Shown piece after piece: positions 1 to 6,971 of a DNA stretch of 50,139 bases. Within the stretch, counting starts at the first letter, position 1; every line of letters begins with the position of its first letter. The notes under the pieces were generated by a model. That model was given only the letters and a program-made list of their open reading frames with translations. It did not search any database and was not told where the DNA came from. The translations under genes and the position numbers were made by a program. The stretch is from Aeropyrum sp. (GTDB taxonomy: Archaea; Thermoproteota; Thermoprotei_A; Sulfolobales; Acidilobaceae): positions 1 to 50,139 of the forward strand of contig WAKF01000049.1 in assembly GCA_015523465.1 (NCBI GenBank), written 5' to 3'.

Positions 1-4
1 GCGT

Positions 5-1678
5 TCACCATATTTCGGGCATTCCCGTTAGCCTTATGAAGCTGAAGAAGTAGAGTGCTAGTAGTATCACGAAGAGTAGTATGAATACTATTACCAGGGA
101 GCCCTTCTTGCTGGGCTTAGCGTCTGGTAGGACCTCAGCCTTCACTACTAACCCTCCCGTCAGCTCGCTGGGGTCCTCTGTTCTCGGGCTTAGTAGCACG
201 GTCGCAACCATTATCGCTAGGTAGAGGGCTCCCCCTAGGAGCCATAGTAGCACGCCTATGGTTAGGATAGACATTGGGAGCCACCATTCCGGCCTTACAA
301 GGTTCTCTAGGACTAGGGTCCTGCGTGGAGCGCCTAGCCAGCCTAGCCACATCATTGCGAATCCCATGATGAGGAGCCCTATGAAGGAGATGTAGATCTG
401 AGCTAGGGCTAGCCTTGGGCTCCATAGCCTCCTTAGGGTTAGTAGGGGGACTATGTAGTATGAGATGGTCATGAAGGCTAGCGTCGTGCCACCTACTACT
501 GTCAGGTGGAAGTGGGCTGGGACCCAGAGGGTGTTATGGAACATAAGGTTGGGCTGCAGTGTTGTCTGGGGCTGAGCTATTATACCTCCAATGCCGAAGA
601 GTAGCATAGACGTGATGAGGCCCGCGAAGCCGGGGTTCCTCCAGGGTATCTTGAGTATCCACCCTAGCAGGCCCGTGTGGCCTGTAGCCCTTAGGAAGGC
701 CTCGACGCCGCCTAGGAGGGCTAGTGCGTGTAGCATGGAGGGGACTGAGAGGAAGTGGGAGCCGACGCTACCGCTAGCCTGCTTGAGGGGTACTGAGAAG
801 CCCGGGTCGACTAGTATGTGGTGCCCTATACCAGGCACAACGAAGATTGTGTAGAGTACGAATGCGAACCTAGCGTACTTCTCGTTAACGAATCTCTCAG
901 CCACGCCTCCAGTAGCTAGGGCTAAGAGGGCGTACCAGACGGTTACCATTGCCACCACGTTAACGTACTGGGCGCTATGACCGAATCCCCAGAAGTACCA
1001 TCTCACGAGCATGACGTTCACGGTCTTCAAGTAGCCTAGCACGTATGCTAGCATGTAGAGTAGGATCGCTGCTCCGTGGAAGAGTACCGTGAGGGCTATG
1101 ATAGCGGCTACTGCAGCCCCGAAGGTGGCTAGGGGTATAGAGCCCTTGAAGCGACCCTCACTCTTAGCCTTGTATAGCGTCAAGAAGAATACTGCGACGG
1201 CGATCAGCACTCCCACGGCGAAGAGCAGGTAGCCTACGTAGAAGAGGGGGTGGGCTTTCAGCGGGGGGTAGGCTGTGAATAGCACGGATGCCCTACCTGT
1301 GAATATCAGCACTTCTATCATAGCTTGGCCTAGTAGCATGACGGCGAAAGCTAGCCACCCTAGCCTGAGGCTGTAGAGGGGGGTGTTGAGTAATATAGTG
1401 GCCGTGAAGTATAGTAGGGCCACCTCGAACCATAAGATCCAGAATATCAGCATGTTCATTCCATGCGCGGTAAGCCACATATAATAGGCTTTGGGGTCGT
1501 CGAGCAGTATTATCGAGGACCTAGACAGGCCTACGAACACTGCTGCTAGGCCGCCTATAGCTAGTGAGATGAGGGCCATGACGAAGTTCGCTACTATAAT
1601 GTTTTGTGTTGGTATGTGACAGAGTAAGCCTGTTACAGGACACCTACGAAAGCCCTCAGGCACCTCTGAGAGCCTCAC
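5..1678 (-). CDS. Type B (ba3-like) haem-copper oxidase subunit I
   Basis: Catalytic subunit of a membrane terminal oxidase that reduces O2 to water and pumps protons. About 13 hydrophobic segments are visible in 557 residues. Ligands can be placed: H72 and H391 for the low-spin haem, H389 for the high-spin haem, and H234, H286 and H287 for CuB. Y238 sits four residues after H234, as in the His-Tyr crosslink of Thermus ba3, so this is an oxidase and not a nitric oxide reductase. The N-terminal Cys-Pro-Val-Thr-Gly-Leu segment is typical of type B enzymes. The usual His-Pro after the CuB histidine is His-Ser here. The start is GTG. It is the last of three genes (small helix protein, subunit II, subunit I), the same order as Thermus cbaDBA. 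The stop lies 5 bases from the window edge, so further downstream genes cannot be seen. Confidence 0.96.
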   Translation of the reverse strand: MRLSEVPEGFRRCPVTGLLCHIPTQNIIVANFVMALISLAIGGLAAVFVGLSRSSIILLDDPKAYYMWLTAHGMNMLIFWILWFEVALLYFTATILLNTPLYSLRLGWLAFAVMLLGQAMIEVLIFTGRASVLFTAYPPLKAHPLFYVGYLLFAVGVLIAVAVFFLTLYKAKSEGRFKGSIPLATFGAAVAAIIALTVLFHGAAILLYMLAYVLGYLKTVNVMLVRWYFWGFGHSAQYVNVVAMVTVWYALLALATGGVAERFVNEKYARFAFVLYTIFVVPGIGHHILVDPGFSVPLKQASGSVGSHFLSVPSMLHALALLGGVEAFLRATGHTGLLGWILKIPWRNPGFAGLITSMLLFGIGGIIAQPQTTLQPNLMFHNTLWVPAHFHLTVVGGTTLAFMTISYYIVPLLTLRRLWSPRLALAQIYISFIGLLIMGFAMMWLGWLGAPRRTLVLENLVRPEWWLPMSILTIGVLLWLLGGALYLAIMVATVLLSPRTEDPSELTGGLVVKAEVLPDAKPSKKGSLVIVFILLFVILLALYFFSFIRLTGMPEIW

Positions 1679-1692
1679 AAGCCCTCACCCCT

Positions 1693-2217
1693 TTATCCTT
1701 GCACAACCACGATCTTCGCAATCATGAACTGGTGGCCCACGCCGCAGTACTCGTTACACCTTATCTCGTAGATGCCCGGCTTATCGAACTTAATATGCAC
1801 TACGTAAGCCATCCCGGGCATTACCATGAGGTTGTAGACGGTCCCATCATCGCCTATAAGCGAGAAGCCGTGAAGAACGTCGCCGCTAGAAACTATGATC
1901 CTATACTCAACCCCTGCTTGGAGTATTATCTCGTTGGGAATCCACGAGAACTGGATGGCTGCTAGAGGTATCTCTGTGCCGGGGGGTATAGTCCTCCCTC
2001 TATACTCGCTTGCAAACTTGCTAGCCCTATCAACCCACTCTCCAGGCAATACCTCAAACGTCTCAGTGGGGACCTGGTGGCGAGCGTCTACTACATGCCA
2101 CGTGACTGTAGTTATCGCCATTATGAGCGCTATTATGATGGCTATCGTGACCCAAACCCTCTCTTCCCTGACGAAAGGTTTAAACCACTCTTCCCTAGTC
2201 TTAGGGCTTAGTACCAT
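1693..2217 (-). CDS. Haem-copper oxidase subunit II with CuA site
   Basis: Electron-entry subunit of the oxidase. The 174-residue product has one transmembrane helix (about 21-42) and an extracellular cupredoxin domain. The binuclear CuA ligands are all present: H116, C154, C158, H162 and M165, with E156 between the cysteines. The open frame continues 26 codons upstream to 2295, but ATG at 2217 is preferred: it has GAGGTG about 6 bases upstream, and the longer version would overlap the separate small gene at 2228-2392. Lack of a c-type haem site and the short length match ba3-type subunit II. Translation is probably coupled to the small gene, whose stop codon overlaps this ribosome site. Confidence 0.95.
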   Translation of the reverse strand: MVLSPKTREEWFKPFVREERVWVTIAIIIALIMAITTVTWHVVDARHQVPTETFEVLPGEWVDRASKFASEYRGRTIPPGTEIPLAAIQFSWIPNEIILQAGVEYRIIVSSGDVLHGFSLIGDDGTVYNLMVMPGMAYVVHIKFDKPGIYEIRCNEYCGVGHQFMIAKIVVVQG

Positions 2218-2227
2218 GCCTTTCACC

Positions 2228-2392
2228 TCAAGGGGGCTTTGGCGGTATCTCTGGGGTGTGCATGGTGACAGACTCGAGGAGAGCCCATGTGGCATAGATG
2301 AATGTTATTACCATTACTACAACAGCCCACACCCAAAGATTGTCTAGTATCTCAGCCACTAGCCCTCCTATCCTAGAGTGTTTTGACGACAT
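2228..2392 (-). CDS. Small single-helix oxidase subunit (subunit IIa-like)
   Basis: A 54-residue reading frame: ATG at 2392, stop TGA at 2230-2228. It begins MSSKHSRIGGLVAEILDN and is followed by one strong hydrophobic helix (about residues 19-39), then a short polar tail ending in PEIPPKPP. A good ribosome site (GAGGTGG) lies about 9 bases before the ATG, and the stop is 10 bases before the subunit II start. In Thermus the ba3 oxidase gene order is cbaD (single-helix subunit IIa), cbaB, cbaA, so position and topology suggest the equivalent accessory subunit. The sequence itself is too short to prove homology. Confidence 0.8.
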   Translation of the reverse strand: MSSKHSRIGGLVAEILDNLWVWAVVVMVITFIYATWALLESVTMHTPEIPPKPP

Positions 2393-2443
2393 TATAGGAG
2401 CCACCTCTCGCTTTCTTCAGAATAGCGAGTTCATCTCGTGAAC

Positions 2444-2474
2444 CCGTTTATGCCGGGATTGAACATGTTCAATC
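2444..2474 (-). promoter_or_regulatory. Oxidase operon promoter with 18-bp palindromic operator
   Basis: Positions 2457-2474 form a perfect 18-base palindrome (GATTGAACA/TGTTCAATC). On the minus strand it lies directly upstream of a weak TATA-like element (GCATAAAC, about 2446-2453). A start site about 26 bases further on would leave a leader of roughly 25-30 bases before the small gene at 2392. A dyad just upstream of the TATA/BRE region is where archaeal activators usually bind. The neighbouring HTH regulator (2483-3031) is the obvious candidate ligand, which is inference. Confidence 0.6.
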
Positions 2475-2482
2475 GAGTTCTG

Positions 2483-3031
2483 CTAGACTATCTGGGCTAA
2501 GGCCTTCCCTACAATCCTTCTCAGAATATAGGAAAGCTGGGATTTAGAATATCCTAAGTTTGCCGCCAGGGACTCGAGTTTGGACCTCCTTCGATACTTG
2601 AAATATCCGCTCTCAAGGAATTCCCGTGCAATAAAGTATTCTTTCTCATTAAATACTAGGTCCTCAGGCTTAATTTCCTCTACAGATATGAGACACGGAC
2701 CATACTCTTCGGGGTTTGGAATCCTCCAGTTTTTGCCAGCAATTATCACAACAGCAATAACCCTATCCCTGTGCACCTTAAAGTTGACTAGATAGAATCT
2801 TGTTAGGAGCTCCCTTACAATGCACTTACGAGTTTCTAGGAAGATACATTTAGATGTAGAGTTGAGGCTAACTTTTACATCTTTCCCTTCAATTCTAGGC
2901 TTGTAATCACTTTCTAGCTTAAACACGTGACATATACTATCGTCCTTGACTTTAAACCCTATGTGGCTACCACATTTTAGCAGCTTCTTGGCTACAGGGC
3001 AGGGGGTGAAATATAGTTTTAAAACTCTCAA
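2483..3031 (-). CDS. Bat-type (HTH_10-like) transcriptional regulator
   Basis: A 182-residue protein. Its last 55 residues (about 127-178) match the C-terminal HTH of the bacterio-opsin activator group: an acidic N-terminal helix, an aromatic G-Y-F/Y turn, then 'LESLAANLGYSKSQLSYILRR'-like recognition helices (positions 152-172). The N-terminal 120 residues belong to no family I recognise. They contain six cysteines (11, 20, 34, 62, 70, 113), which could bind metal or sense redox state. The start is TTG, and no ATG lies near the N-terminus. The gene is visibly more AT-rich than its neighbours. It lies just upstream of the oxidase operon on the same strand, separated by the palindrome, so it probably regulates oxidase expression. 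Confidence 0.8.
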   Translation of the reverse strand: MRVLKLYFTPCPVAKKLLKCGSHIGFKVKDDSICHVFKLESDYKPRIEGKDVKVSLNSTSKCIFLETRKCIVRELLTRFYLVNFKVHRDRVIAVVIIAGKNWRIPNPEEYGPCLISVEEIKPEDLVFNEKEYFIAREFLESGYFKYRRRSKLESLAANLGYSKSQLSYILRRIVGKALAQIV

Positions 3032-3073
3032 ACAAACCCCTTATCGTAATTAAGCGTTTGTTGATAGTTCACC

Positions 3074-3115
3074 TTTCAGTCTGCTTACGAACGTTACAAA
3101 CCAAGTAGACTGAAA
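3074..3115. repeat. Imperfect inverted repeat, candidate terminator or operator
   Basis: Arms at 3074-3086 (TTTCAGTCTGCTT) and 3103-3115 are complementary at 12 of 13 positions, with a 16-base spacer. It sits between the 3' end of the glycosyltransferase gene (stop at 3118) and the start of the HTH regulator (3031). It could end transcription of the former as an RNA hairpin, or act as a binding site controlling the regulator. Confidence 0.55.
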
Positions 3116-3117
3116 CA

Positions 3118-4242
3118 TTAACTAGGCCGACTATATAGCACTTCTAAACCCCTAATGTTACGTGCCCGGTATACATGGATAATCATTAGTGCGAAGAGGA
3201 GCACGCACTTGACATAAGTTGCTATGCTTGCTGGCGAGTAGGGGTTGAGAGGATCCGTTGATAGGCTCCAAACTAGTATTACTGCGGCTGCTGATAGGTC
3301 CTGAAGCTGTAGTAGGGGGACTAGGCTCCAGGCGAGGGTGGGTGATGAGAGTAGTAGAAGTGAGGGGAAGAGGTTCATCTGCGGAGTATAGAGGTACGTG
3401 GTTAACAGGTAGGCTGTGATCGAGGTGAACAGGGAATCCTCTAGGGCGAGGCGAGCCCTTCGGGAATACGCCACTGCTAGCAATACAGCGATTGCAGAGG
3501 CTATCTTAGCTGCGTCCCTCACCCTCTCGTTGAAGGGGTCTCCTAGGATGAGGAGCCAGCTCCCCTCAATATACCAGTTAGAGTGGTGCCTGTAGAATGT
3601 TTCTATGTAGCCAGGGGCCGCTACCTCTACCAGAGCGAAGGAGACAGCCGTTACTGCCACAGCAACCGAGTAAGCCTTCAGCCCCTCTCTGCCACGTACT
3701 ACCAATGGGGCCGCAGCCACCAGGGGGAGTAGCTTGGCGGCGCCGCCGACTCCTATAAGGAGCCCCCCAGCTAGCCATCTACCCCTTCTCAGGTAGACTA
3801 GCCCCCAGAGAAGGGGAGCTATAGCTAGCAAGTCCCAGTTATACACTCCATAAACCCCCGCAGAGGGGAGTAAGGCTGCTAAGAGGGCCCTCTCCCTCCC
3901 AGCAAGCCTCTCTACAGCAGCTACCGAGGCTACTAGTGAAGCTCCAAGCACTATCGCGTGGACCATGTAGTGGGCTGTTAAGGGGTCCTGAAAGTACCTG
4001 GCTAGATTTACGGATGCAAGCCATAGCAGCCATACTAGGGGAGGGTACTCTAGGTAGAAGTCTCGGCCTGGTATTATAAGGCCCCCAGAACCCTCCTCTA
4101 GTACCTCCCCCACCCGGGAGGCGAAGATGTAGACTATGTCAGAGTAAAGGTAGCCTTCAAACCCAGGGTAATGGATAATAGTGGAGGCAAACACAACTAA
4201 GACTGCTGCTAGCAGGTGGTAATGTCGAGCCATACTTTGCAT
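3118..4242 (-). CDS. GT-C type polyprenol-phosphate-dependent glycosyltransferase (GT87/DUF2029-like)
   Basis: A 374-residue integral membrane protein with about 9-10 hydrophobic helices. An N-terminal segment ends in an external loop containing S-D-I (about 34-36) and the 'YLEYPPLVWLLW' signature (about 63-74). Later come 'YNWDLLAIAPLLWG' and 'GGAAKLLPLVAAAPLV', both typical of the GT87/DUF2029 mannosyltransferase group, which transfers sugars from a lipid-phosphate donor on the outer membrane face. The acceptor is unknown; archaeal N-glycans or glycolipids are plausible. ATG at 4242 and ATG at 4233 are both possible starts. It follows the orphan gene at 4245 by two bases, so the two form an operon. 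Confidence 0.75.
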   Translation of the reverse strand: MQSMARHYHLLAAVLVVFASTIIHYPGFEGYLYSDIVYIFASRVGEVLEEGSGGLIIPGRDFYLEYPPLVWLLWLASVNLARYFQDPLTAHYMVHAIVLGASLVASVAAVERLAGRERALLAALLPSAGVYGVYNWDLLAIAPLLWGLVYLRRGRWLAGGLLIGVGGAAKLLPLVAAAPLVVRGREGLKAYSVAVAVTAVSFALVEVAAPGYIETFYRHHSNWYIEGSWLLILGDPFNERVRDAAKIASAIAVLLAVAYSRRARLALEDSLFTSITAYLLTTYLYTPQMNLFPSLLLLSSPTLAWSLVPLLQLQDLSAAAVILVWSLSTDPLNPYSPASIATYVKCVLLFALMIIHVYRARNIRGLEVLYSRPS

Positions 4243-4244
4243 GC

Positions 4245-4751
4245 CTAGAGCCGCCTCAACCCTCTACCTACTGCTATCAGGAAGTACTCGGGCCTCGTGG
4301 AGTGGCCGTGCTTGGGGGATATGTACTCCCTTACACCCTTAAGCTTGAGGCGGTACCTGAAGATACCTGGCTTGACAACGCTTTCATCGTAGGTCCTCTC
4401 GAACCTGAGCTCGAGCAACCCCCTTCTAAGGCTGTAGCTTCCCTCAGCTATCAGCCTGTCACCCTCTTCCTCGTCAACCTCAATCTCCTCTATAGGGATG
4501 ACGCCATAGCTCCTAGCAAGCGTATTCTCGCCCCGAAACACCTTCTCGTTCCAGACGAAGAGCGAGATAGCTTCTCTATCGTTCAATACTAGCTTAATAT
4601 GATAACCTTTCTCGCCGCCATGCTTAACAACCCTCATGTAACCACTAGACTCCAGCCTCTCCAAGTCGACAAGCTGGTGCTCGAGTGGCTGATCAGACTC
4701 ACCCTTCAAGCGCGGCTTATAGTCAATGACGGGGTAACCCAAGCCAGCCAC
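4245..4751 (-). CDS. Conserved-looking protein of unknown function
   Basis: A 168-residue soluble, charged protein with mixed alpha/beta character and no membrane segment. I recognise no family. A middle acidic stretch 'EEIEVDEEEGDRL' separates two beta-rich halves. The GTG at 4751 has little ribosome-site support, whereas TTG at 4742 has GGTGG about 7 bases upstream, so the true N-terminus may be three residues shorter. A TATA-like CTATAGTATAGG lies directly before it. It shares an operon with the membrane glycosyltransferase downstream, so a role in the same cell-surface pathway is possible but unproven. Confidence 0.7.
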   Translation of the reverse strand: MAGLGYPVIDYKPRLKGESDQPLEHQLVDLERLESSGYMRVVKHGGEKGYHIKLVLNDREAISLFVWNEKVFRGENTLARSYGVIPIEEIEVDEEEGDRLIAEGSYSLRRGLLELRFERTYDESVVKPGIFRYRLKLKGVREYISPKHGHSTRPEYFLIAVGRGLRRL

Positions 4752-4803
4752 CCTATACTATAGCCCTAGGAATTGGAGGGGGTTAAGGGGGTCGTGCTTG
4801 TGC

Positions 4804-4921
4804 TGGTGCCGCCGCCGGGATTCGAACCCGGGACCTCCGGATCTCTCAGGCCCCCGCTCCGACCCCGGAGTCCATGCATGGCCGTATGAGTCCGGCGCTC
4901 TGCCGGCTGAGCTACGGCGGC
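4804..4921 (-). tRNA. tRNA-Met (CAT) with a 42-base intron
   Basis: The 5' exon is 4921-4885, the intron 4884-4843 and the 3' exon 4842-4807, followed by an encoded CCA (4806-4804). The acceptor GCCGCCG pairs with CGGCGGC and the T arm is CCGGG-TTCGAAT-CCCGG. The spliced anticodon loop is CTCATAA. The intron lies at the canonical 37/38 site. Its ends form an ideal bulge-helix-bulge: outer stem CCGGA/TCCGG, 3-base bulge AGA, 4-bp helix CTCA/TGAG, 3-base bulge TAC, then GGCC/GGCC. G1-C72 and the anticodon stem argue against an initiator. Elongator Met is preferred over tRNA-Ile2 (also CAT), which usually begins GGG. Confidence 0.95.
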
Positions 4922-5066
4922 TCCCAGCGGGTTAGAGGGAGGGGTCGAGCCTATATTTTTAACCTTGGACTTACGTCCCACTAGGCCCACGCTTCAAAAA
5001 GGAGCTACTATACCTAACTATCCTTATCACTGTTAGTAGGACTAGTTGGTGTTGGCATTAGAATTG

Positions 5067-5255
5067 TTATTCCGCGCATATAGTCTTCCTCCTTATGAAA
5101 TCCTCTATAGCCTTCCTAATTAACTCGCTTCTACTCATACCTAGGCTCTCAGCTATTTCGTCTACTTCCCTCAAGATATCTACGTCTAGCTTGAACGTGA
5201 CCACCTTAACCCTTTTCTCCCTCTCCCTAGGAGCATAGGTAATTATGACTTCCAT
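5067..5255 (-). CDS. Ribbon-helix-helix (CopG/MetJ-like) DNA-binding protein
   Basis: A 62-residue protein: a beta strand 'VKVVTFKLDVDI' (about 16-27), helix 'LREVDEIAESLG', then 'MSRSELIRKAIEDFIRRK', the standard ribbon-helix-helix fold that binds DNA as a dimer. An N-terminal arm 'EVIITYAPREREKR' precedes it. It stands alone: no toxin-like gene follows in the short gap to the tRNA, and the 236 bases upstream (5256-5491) hold no frame or repeat that I can assign. It is more likely a solitary transcription factor than an antitoxin. Confidence 0.8.
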   Translation of the reverse strand: MEVIITYAPREREKRVKVVTFKLDVDILREVDEIAESLGMSRSELIRKAIEDFIRRKTICAE

Positions 5256-5491
5256 TATAGAACCCCTGCATGTCTAATGCGTACGAGAATTGATTAGGAG
5301 AGGTGTAGAAGTATTACGGGGGAGGGGGTAGTTGTAAGTAACCCGTGCCTTGGCGAATCAAAGGAAGTTGCATCACATTACAATAGTGTTTACAACGGGT
5401 TATTAGGCAGCAGTGGTAATGCTCTGGTAAGGATACTCGGTTAGACTGCTACGCATCCTAGCATCGTGCTCCCGTGAAGTGAATGTGGCCT

Positions 5492-6265
5492 TCAGCTCTT
5501 TGAGAATTCTATGGATTTAAGCTCTATAGCTATACCTTGCCCTCCCGTCTCTAACGTTACATCGTATATTATCCTGGTGGCTACTGTCACATCCCCTATC
5601 CGGCCCAGCTCAAATGAGAACGGAGCCTTCATCCACACGCTAGTAGCTAGCACAGGGTTTCTAGGCACAATTATTACTAGTACCCCCCTCGATGAGCCCT
5701 GAGGAGTCTCTATGCTTCGAAAGCTAACGTTAACATCCACTGGTACCCCGGGCCCCGAGCCCCTTATAAAGGAGTCCCAGTTTATCCCCATAGACCTTGT
5801 GATATAGTATACTGCTTGGAGTGGCGCTATGCCTGGGAATGGCTCTGCGTTTACGCCTCCTCCAGGTCCTACGCTAGCTTTAAGGCTTGTTATGAACGCC
5901 TCCTCGTAGTCTACAGGGTTTAGGGTCTGCTTCTCGCCGTCTTTCTCCATCTCTACGGAGAGTAGACTATTCTCCCCGTACTTGTAGTAGATAACGTATA
6001 GTAGCTCGGAGCCTTTGTATATCTCGGCTCTACCACTCCTATCGCCAGGGTTATTGTACACCTTAACAAGGTACTCTTCCTCTCCGAGTTTTATGGTGTA
6101 TTCCATATAAGATACTCTATCTAAGCTCTCACCCAGGCTCGGAGGGTTAGCTAGAGTGTTTAACACGCTAGTGTGCATATAGTAGACCAAGACGCCGCCT
6201 ACCGCCGAGAAGAACGTTAGCACCATGAAGGCTAGGGCTAGAGGCTTAAACCTTATCAGGGGCAC
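5492..6265 (-). CDS. Membrane-anchored extracytoplasmic protein, function unknown
   Basis: 257 residues. A signal anchor (about 8-30: 'LALAFMVLTFFSAVGGVLVYY') is followed by an external beta-rich domain with no cysteines and no recognised family. The GTG start at 6265 has AAGGGGA about 7 bases upstream. It is divergent from the zinc-ribbon gene at 6356 and shares the 90-base intergenic region with it. The topology (short inside, large outside) suggests a surface or transport-associated role, but nothing more specific can be read from it. Confidence 0.65.
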   Translation of the reverse strand: MPLIRFKPLALAFMVLTFFSAVGGVLVYYMHTSVLNTLANPPSLGESLDRVSYMEYTIKLGEEEYLVKVYNNPGDRSGRAEIYKGSELLYVIYYKYGENSLLSVEMEKDGEKQTLNPVDYEEAFITSLKASVGPGGGVNAEPFPGIAPLQAVYYITRSMGINWDSFIRGSGPGVPVDVNVSFRSIETPQGSSRGVLVIIVPRNPVLATSVWMKAPFSFELGRIGDVTVATRIIYDVTLETGGQGIAIELKSIEFSKS

Positions 6266-6355
6266 AGCTTGTCCCCTTAGAAGGCGGCTCGGGGAGGGGG
6301 ATTAAGAGTTCACACCCCATTTATAGCCTCTAGAGCCTCACGCTGACTGATTCGG

Positions 6356-6625
6356 GTGGAGGATTTGACTGTAGGGTTGAACAGGGGAGTTAACTCCCTA
6401 GGGCATCCAGGGTGGACTAGGGTTAAGTGTAGAATATGCGCTACCAAGCTAGACATCACGGGGCAGTCGCCGGGCGGAAGGAGGTTCGAACTCGTCTATT
6501 ATTGCCCCCGCTGTGCCGAGGCTTATGGAGCTTATTTCTGTAGGGCCGACGCCAAGTCCCTGAGGTATAGGTGCCCGTTTTGCAAGGGAGAGCTAAAGCT
6601 GCTCTCACCGCCCTTGGAGGTCTGA
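6356..6625 (+). CDS. Small zinc-ribbon protein
   Basis: 89 residues with C-x2-C pairs at 'CRIC' (about 25-28), 'CPRC' (about 50-53) and 'CPFC' (about 73-76), plus single cysteine 62. Seven cysteines are enough for one or two structural zinc sites. The GTG start at 6356 follows a TATA-like TTTATAG (6320-6326) by about 30 bases. It is followed at short distance by the 6633 gene and dph6. The neighbourhood suggests an RNA- or translation-linked role, but this is weak. No family is recognised. Confidence 0.65.
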   Translation: MEDLTVGLNRGVNSLGHPGWTRVKCRICATKLDITGQSPGGRRFELVYYCPRCAEAYGAYFCRADAKSLRYRCPFCKGELKLLSPPLEV

Positions 6626-6632
6626 GGCCGAC

Positions 6633-6971
6633 TTGATAGTAGAAGAGAGGTGGTTCGAGGAGCATTATAGGGTTGTGAAGGTTGAGGCCGAGGGGGTTAG
6701 GCTCTACAGCATCGACTTCTACTGTAAGCCGGTTTCTTGTAGAGGGGCGAAGCCCTTAGTATCCCTGGGGAAGGCGTCACTCTACGAGGCCCCCCTGGAT
6801 GGGCCGTGTAAGGCCATGATACTCGCCACCCCGGAGGGCATGGAGGCTATAAGCCTGAGGCTCGTTGTCAGCGTGAGTGAAGACCCTGCGGGAGGGGATC
6901 CTGGAAGGGCGCGTGAGCTGTGCCTTGAGGCTTGGAGGAGGTCGGGTTGCGCCGGTTCTGCTCGCTGTTGA
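6633..6971 (+). CDS. Hypothetical protein upstream of dph6
   Basis: 112 residues from a TTG start, five bases after the zinc-ribbon gene and overlapping the dph6 start by about 25 bases, so it is the middle gene of a three-gene operon. It has six cysteines, including C-K-P-V-S-C near residue 31-36 and a C-terminal cluster (C-L-E-A-W...C-A-G-S-A-R-C). No domain is recognised. Overlap on both sides and a frame open throughout support it as a real gene. Confidence 0.55.
   Translation: MIVEERWFEEHYRVVKVEAEGVRLYSIDFYCKPVSCRGAKPLVSLGKASLYEAPLDGPCKAMILATPEGMEAISLRLVVSVSEDPAGGDPGRARELCLEAWRRSGCAGSARC

Noticed and set aside
4804-4921. Possible tRNA-Ile2 (CAT, agmatidine-modified) or initiator tRNA identity
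   Set aside because: The acceptor begins GCC rather than GGG, and the anticodon stem lacks the three G-C pairs of initiators. Elongator Met fits better, though the Ile2 option is not strictly excluded by sequence alone.
4766-4990. A 74-codon minus-strand frame across the tRNA-Met gene
   Set aside because: It reads straight through the tRNA exons and intron, has no ribosome site and no protein-like composition beyond the tRNA sequence.
5067-5255. Ribbon-helix-helix protein as antitoxin of a toxin-antitoxin pair
   Set aside because: No partner gene is adjacent in either direction; the downstream neighbour is a tRNA gene.
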